Source of the DNA: DAIQRJ01 sp963708795
Lineage (GTDB): Bacteria > Actinomycetota > Actinomycetes > Propionibacteriales > DAIQRJ01
Direction: 5' to 3'
DNA: 64,000 nucleotides
Assembly: GCA_963708795.1 (NCBI GenBank)
Contig: CAVPUH010000007.1
Coordinates: 124,001-188,000, forward strand
Below, one piece after another: positions 61,715 through 64,000 of the stretch (position 1 is its first letter; each line of letters starts with the position of its first letter). Under the pieces are notes generated by a model. It was not told the origin of the DNA. It was given only the letters and a program-made list of their open reading frames with translations, and searched no databases. The translations under genes and the position numbers were made by a program.

Positions 61715-62485
61715 CTAGCCCACCGACCGCCGGCCCGCGGGGTAGCGCAGGACGCAGAAGCCCAGGGCGGCGATCCACAGGCCCCAGCTCGTGCTGCCGA
61801 CGAACCCGGCCGCTCCCCACACCGGAAAGCCGGGCACTGCGGTGGCCATGATGTCGCCCTGGTTGAGGAGATAGAGGACGCTCACGATCAACCCGGCGAC
61901 GCCCAGCCAACGCGGCAGCACCCGGGTACGGACGATGATCAGCGACAGGGTGACCGACCAGGCGATCACCAGCAGTTCGCCGAGGTGCTCACCCAGCAGC
62001 GCGCCGCCGAACTGGTGCTGAGCGGTCCACGCCGCGGCCACGGCGGCCCGGGTGGTGTCGTCACCCGCGACGAACGACCGGGCCAGTGCGGGCACGACGA
62101 ACACCCACCGCAGGAAGCCGATCAGCGAGAACAGCACCGACGCCGCGCCCAGGTACGTGGCGGCGCGCAAGGCCGGGTCGTCGCGTCGGCCCAGCACGGC
62201 CGGCAGCAACAACATCGGGACGACGAGGATCGCGTACGTCCACGCGGTGGCGAACCACGTCCAGACGAGGCTCGCGCCGCCGGCGACGAACGCGGGGAGC
62301 ACCACGTCGGCCGGCTCGCGCAGGATGTCGGGCCAGTCGAAGCTCGAGGACAACGCGGTCGCGGCGGCGGCGAATGCCAGTGCACCGACGACGAACAGCA
62401 CGCCGGTCGTCCGGCGGAGTGTGGTCGCGTTGACGGTGCCGTTGGTCGCGGCGGTGGTCTGGGCGGTCGCGATGTCGGTGGTCAT
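61715..62485 (-). CDS. DUF4386-type membrane protein
   Basis: The 256-residue protein has about six predicted helices (from residue 28 on), with VLFVVGALAFAAAATALSSS, AASVLFSLIGFLRWVFVVP and LGVAGLIVSVLYLLNQGDIM, features of DUF4386 membrane proteins. Function unknown. AGGAGC lies 6 nt before the ATG. It is divergent from a TetR gene and separated by the 18-nt direct repeats, which suggests direct control. Confidence 0.78.
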   Translation of the reverse strand: MTTDIATAQTTAATNGTVNATTLRRTTGVLFVVGALAFAAAATALSSSFDWPDILREPADVVLPAFVAGGASLVWTWFATAWTYAILVVPMLLLPAVLGRRDDPALRAATYLGAASVLFSLIGFLRWVFVVPALARSFVAGDDTTRAAVAAAWTAQHQFGGALLGEHLGELLVIAWSVTLSLIIVRTRVLPRWLGVAGLIVSVLYLLNQGDIMATAVPGFPVWGAAGFVGSTSWGLWIAALGFCVLRYPAGRRSVG

Positions 62486-62498
62486 GCGAGCTCCTGAG

Positions 62499-62552
62499 TT
62501 GTACGGCGTACAGAATTTGTACGATGTGCAGATCCTGTACGGTGTGAAGAGA
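62499..62552. promoter_or_regulatory. Three 18-nt direct repeats, probable TetR operator
   Basis: TTGTACGGCGTACAG (62499), TTGTACGATGTGCAG (62517) and CTGTACGGTGTGAAG (62535) repeat at exactly 18-nt spacing. The first contains the perfect palindrome TGTACG-g-CGTACA. They fill the gap between the divergent DUF4386 and TetR genes. Confidence 0.82.
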
Positions 62553-62570
62553 TGTGTCAAGGGTCATCGC

Positions 62571-63281
62571 GTGGAGAGGACGTCACCGGTGCCGGTGCCA
62601 GCGAAGCGAGGACGACCGGGACCGCGCCGTGTCCTCACCGAGGAGCAGATCCTCGACGCCGCCATCGACCTCCTCGACGGCGGCGGCGCCGACGCTGCGT
62701 CGATCCGGGGGATCGCCGCCCGGGTCGGGGTCGCGCCGAATGCCGTGTACACCTACTTCCCGGACAAGGCCGCTCTGGTCAAGGCCGTCGTCGAGCGTCT
62801 GCTGGGTGAGGTGGCGCACGCCGTCGAGGCCGACGGTGACCAGCCGTGGCGCGTCCGACTCGTGGCCATGGCCATGGCGGTTCGCGAACGCCTCACGGCG
62901 CATCCCGGGGCGGTGCCCCTGATGGTCGGCGGGCCGATGGACGGGCCGCACGCGCTGGCGCTGGGCGAGCGGCTGCTCGAGATCCTCGAGAGCGCCGGGC
63001 TCGATCCGGTCGCCGCCGCGCGCGCGTCCTACCTGCTGATCGTCTACGCCTTCGGGTCCATGGCCCTCGAGGTCGCCGACCTGGGTCGGGTGGGGCCGCT
63101 TCCGCCCGAGTCCGAGCGGGTGGCGGACCGGCTGGCCGTATTCGGCGCCACGCCGGCCGAGTACTTCCCCCGTTCGGCCGCGGTGGTCCCGACCATGGCG
63201 GCCTACATCTCGACCGAGCAGTACCTGTGGGGGCTCGATCGCCTGCTCGACGGGCTGGTCAGCCCAGCACGGCAGCGATGA
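62571..63281 (+). CDS. TetR-family transcriptional regulator
   Basis: The 236-residue protein has HTH DAAIDLLDGGGADAASIRGI followed by ARVGVAPNAVYTYFPDKAAL and a C-terminal ligand domain of the TetR_C-like type. GTG at 62571 has AAGGG about 9 nt upstream; a second GTG at 62589 with GAGAGG is possible and would remove six residues. It most likely represses the divergent DUF4386 gene and itself. Its 3' end overlaps the AEC transporter by 23 nt. Confidence 0.88.
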   Translation: MERTSPVPVPAKRGRPGPRRVLTEEQILDAAIDLLDGGGADAASIRGIAARVGVAPNAVYTYFPDKAALVKAVVERLLGEVAHAVEADGDQPWRVRLVAMAMAVRERLTAHPGAVPLMVGGPMDGPHALALGERLLEILESAGLDPVAAARASYLLIVYAFGSMALEVADLGRVGPLPPESERVADRLAVFGATPAEYFPRSAAVVPTMAAYISTEQYLWGLDRLLDGLVSPARQR

Positions 63282-64000
63282 CCAGCACGGCGGGCACGGA
63301 CAGCAGCGTCGTGACCGCCACGGCATCGCGGGCGAGGGCCACCGCGCGGTTGTAGCGGACGGCGTAGACGAAGACGTTCTGCGCCGTCGGGAGGGCAGCC
63401 GTCATGACGGCGGCCAGCAGCAGCCGCCCCTCCATGCCGAAGACGAACCGCGCCACCGCCCACGCGACGAGCGGCTGCCCGACGTTCTTCAGCAGCGCGA
63501 CGACGGCGACTTCGTAGTGCGACCCACCGGCCCCGACCCGCGGCGCTCCCCGCAGGGACACCCCGTACGCCAGCAACGCCGCCGGGACGGCCATCCCCGC
63601 GATCAGGTCGATCGGCGCCAGGATCACCCGCGGCATCTGCCAGCCGGTGAGGGCCGCCGCCAGGCCGAGCAGTGAGGCCAGGGTCACCGGGTTGCGCAGG
63701 GGGACGGCGATCAGCCGGCCGAACGACGCACGATGCCCGAGCGCCGTGGAGTCGAGGATGGCGAAGGAGACCGGCGCCAGCACCACGAGCTGGAGGAGCA
63801 TCACCGGCGCGATCGGGGCGGCGCTCCCGAGGACGAACGCCGCCAGCGGAATCCCCAGGTTGCCGGCGTTGACGTAGGACGTGCTCAACGCGCCGATCGT
63901 CAGGTGGTCGACCGGCCGCCGCCAGGCGAGCCGCGCGATGAGGACGTAAGCCGCCGCGGCCACCGCGACGCTCGCCGCGCTCACGAGCAGGGAGCCGGAG
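63259..64000 (-). CDS. AEC-family permease (5' partial)
   Basis: The visible 246 codons hold about seven to eight helices with STSYVNAGNLGIPLAAFVLG, LLAYGVSLRGAPRV and TAALPTAQNVFVYAVRYNR, the marks of auxin-efflux-carrier/malate permeases (about 310 residues). The frame is open to the right edge, so about 60 N-terminal residues are missing. Convergent with TetR. Confidence 0.88.
   Translation of the reverse strand, partial: SGSLLVSAASVAVAAAAYVLIARLAWRRPVDHLTIGALSTSYVNAGNLGIPLAAFVLGSAAPIAPVMLLQLVVLAPVSFAILDSTALGHRASFGRLIAVPLRNPVTLASLLGLAAALTGWQMPRVILAPIDLIAGMAVPAALLAYGVSLRGAPRVGAGGSHYEVAVVALLKNVGQPLVAWAVARFVFGMEGRLLLAAVMTAALPTAQNVFVYAVRYNRAVALARDAVAVTTLLSVPAVLVIAAVLG

Overview
The window is high-GC (roughly 70%) double-stranded bacterial chromosome from an actinobacterium. 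The evidence is a core block in the order tRNA CCA-adding enzyme, MFS transporter, myo-inositol-1-phosphate synthase (ino1), class A PBP, two membrane mannosyl/glycosyltransferases, alanine-racemase-like protein plus FemX, rpsF-ssb-rpsR-rplI, MATE transporter, dnaB. That order resembles what is known from Streptomyces-type actinobacteria. GTG starts, many leaderless promoters (TANNNT 6-8 nt before the start codon), a 13E12/DUF222 HNH protein, TIGR03086/maleylpyruvate-isomerase-fold proteins and DUF1707 agree with this. The genus cannot be fixed from the sequence alone.

Layout. 1-10.6 kb: end of the CCA-adding enzyme, a small Met/His-rich exported protein, a sugar-utilisation island (DUF4038 glycosidase, PhyH oxygenase, GH95 alpha-L-fucosidase-like and GH36 alpha-galactosidase-like enzymes read from one 29-bp divergent gap), a foreign-looking methyltransferase beside a decayed GT2 glycosyltransferase, an MFS exporter and ino1. 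10.8-23.3 kb: cell-envelope genes (PBP, GT87-like and PIG-V-like transferases, FemX with an alanine-racemase-like partner), an AraC regulator, two more PhyH proteins, a YczE-like membrane protein, endonuclease IV and a frameshifted ferritin-like gene. 23.5-25.2 kb: rpsF-ssb-rpsR-rplI ending in an 18-bp perfect terminator stem. 25.2-42.5 kb: a mostly accessory stretch separating rplI from dnaB (TetR/GNAT, a probable pseudo-hydrolase, an ArsR/SRPBCC operon, SGNH hydrolase, aldo/keto reductase, LuxR-ATPase, biotin carrier, MATE, glycerol kinase, DUF2207, DUF1707). 42.5-44.4 kb: DnaA-box-like cluster, dnaB and its terminator. 44.4-64 kb: accessory genes including a PLC-like zinc protein, UBP zinc finger, DUF222-HNH, AlkZ-like protein, soluble transhydrogenase, esterase-like phytase, LarA-like racemase, an M6 protease and a TetR-controlled divergent pair. 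The window ends inside an AEC transporter.

Two sequence-level themes stand out. First, eight otherwise well-conserved genes carry about 18 single-base-type frameshifts in total, strongly clustered in three of them, while the essential genes are clean; this looks like residual indel error or very recent inactivation. Second, an imperfect-palindrome repeat of about 42 nt occurs four times in tandem near 29.3-29.55 kb and once more just upstream of the 13E12-type HNH gene at 46.65 kb. No tRNA, rRNA, CRISPR array or intact insertion sequence was seen.
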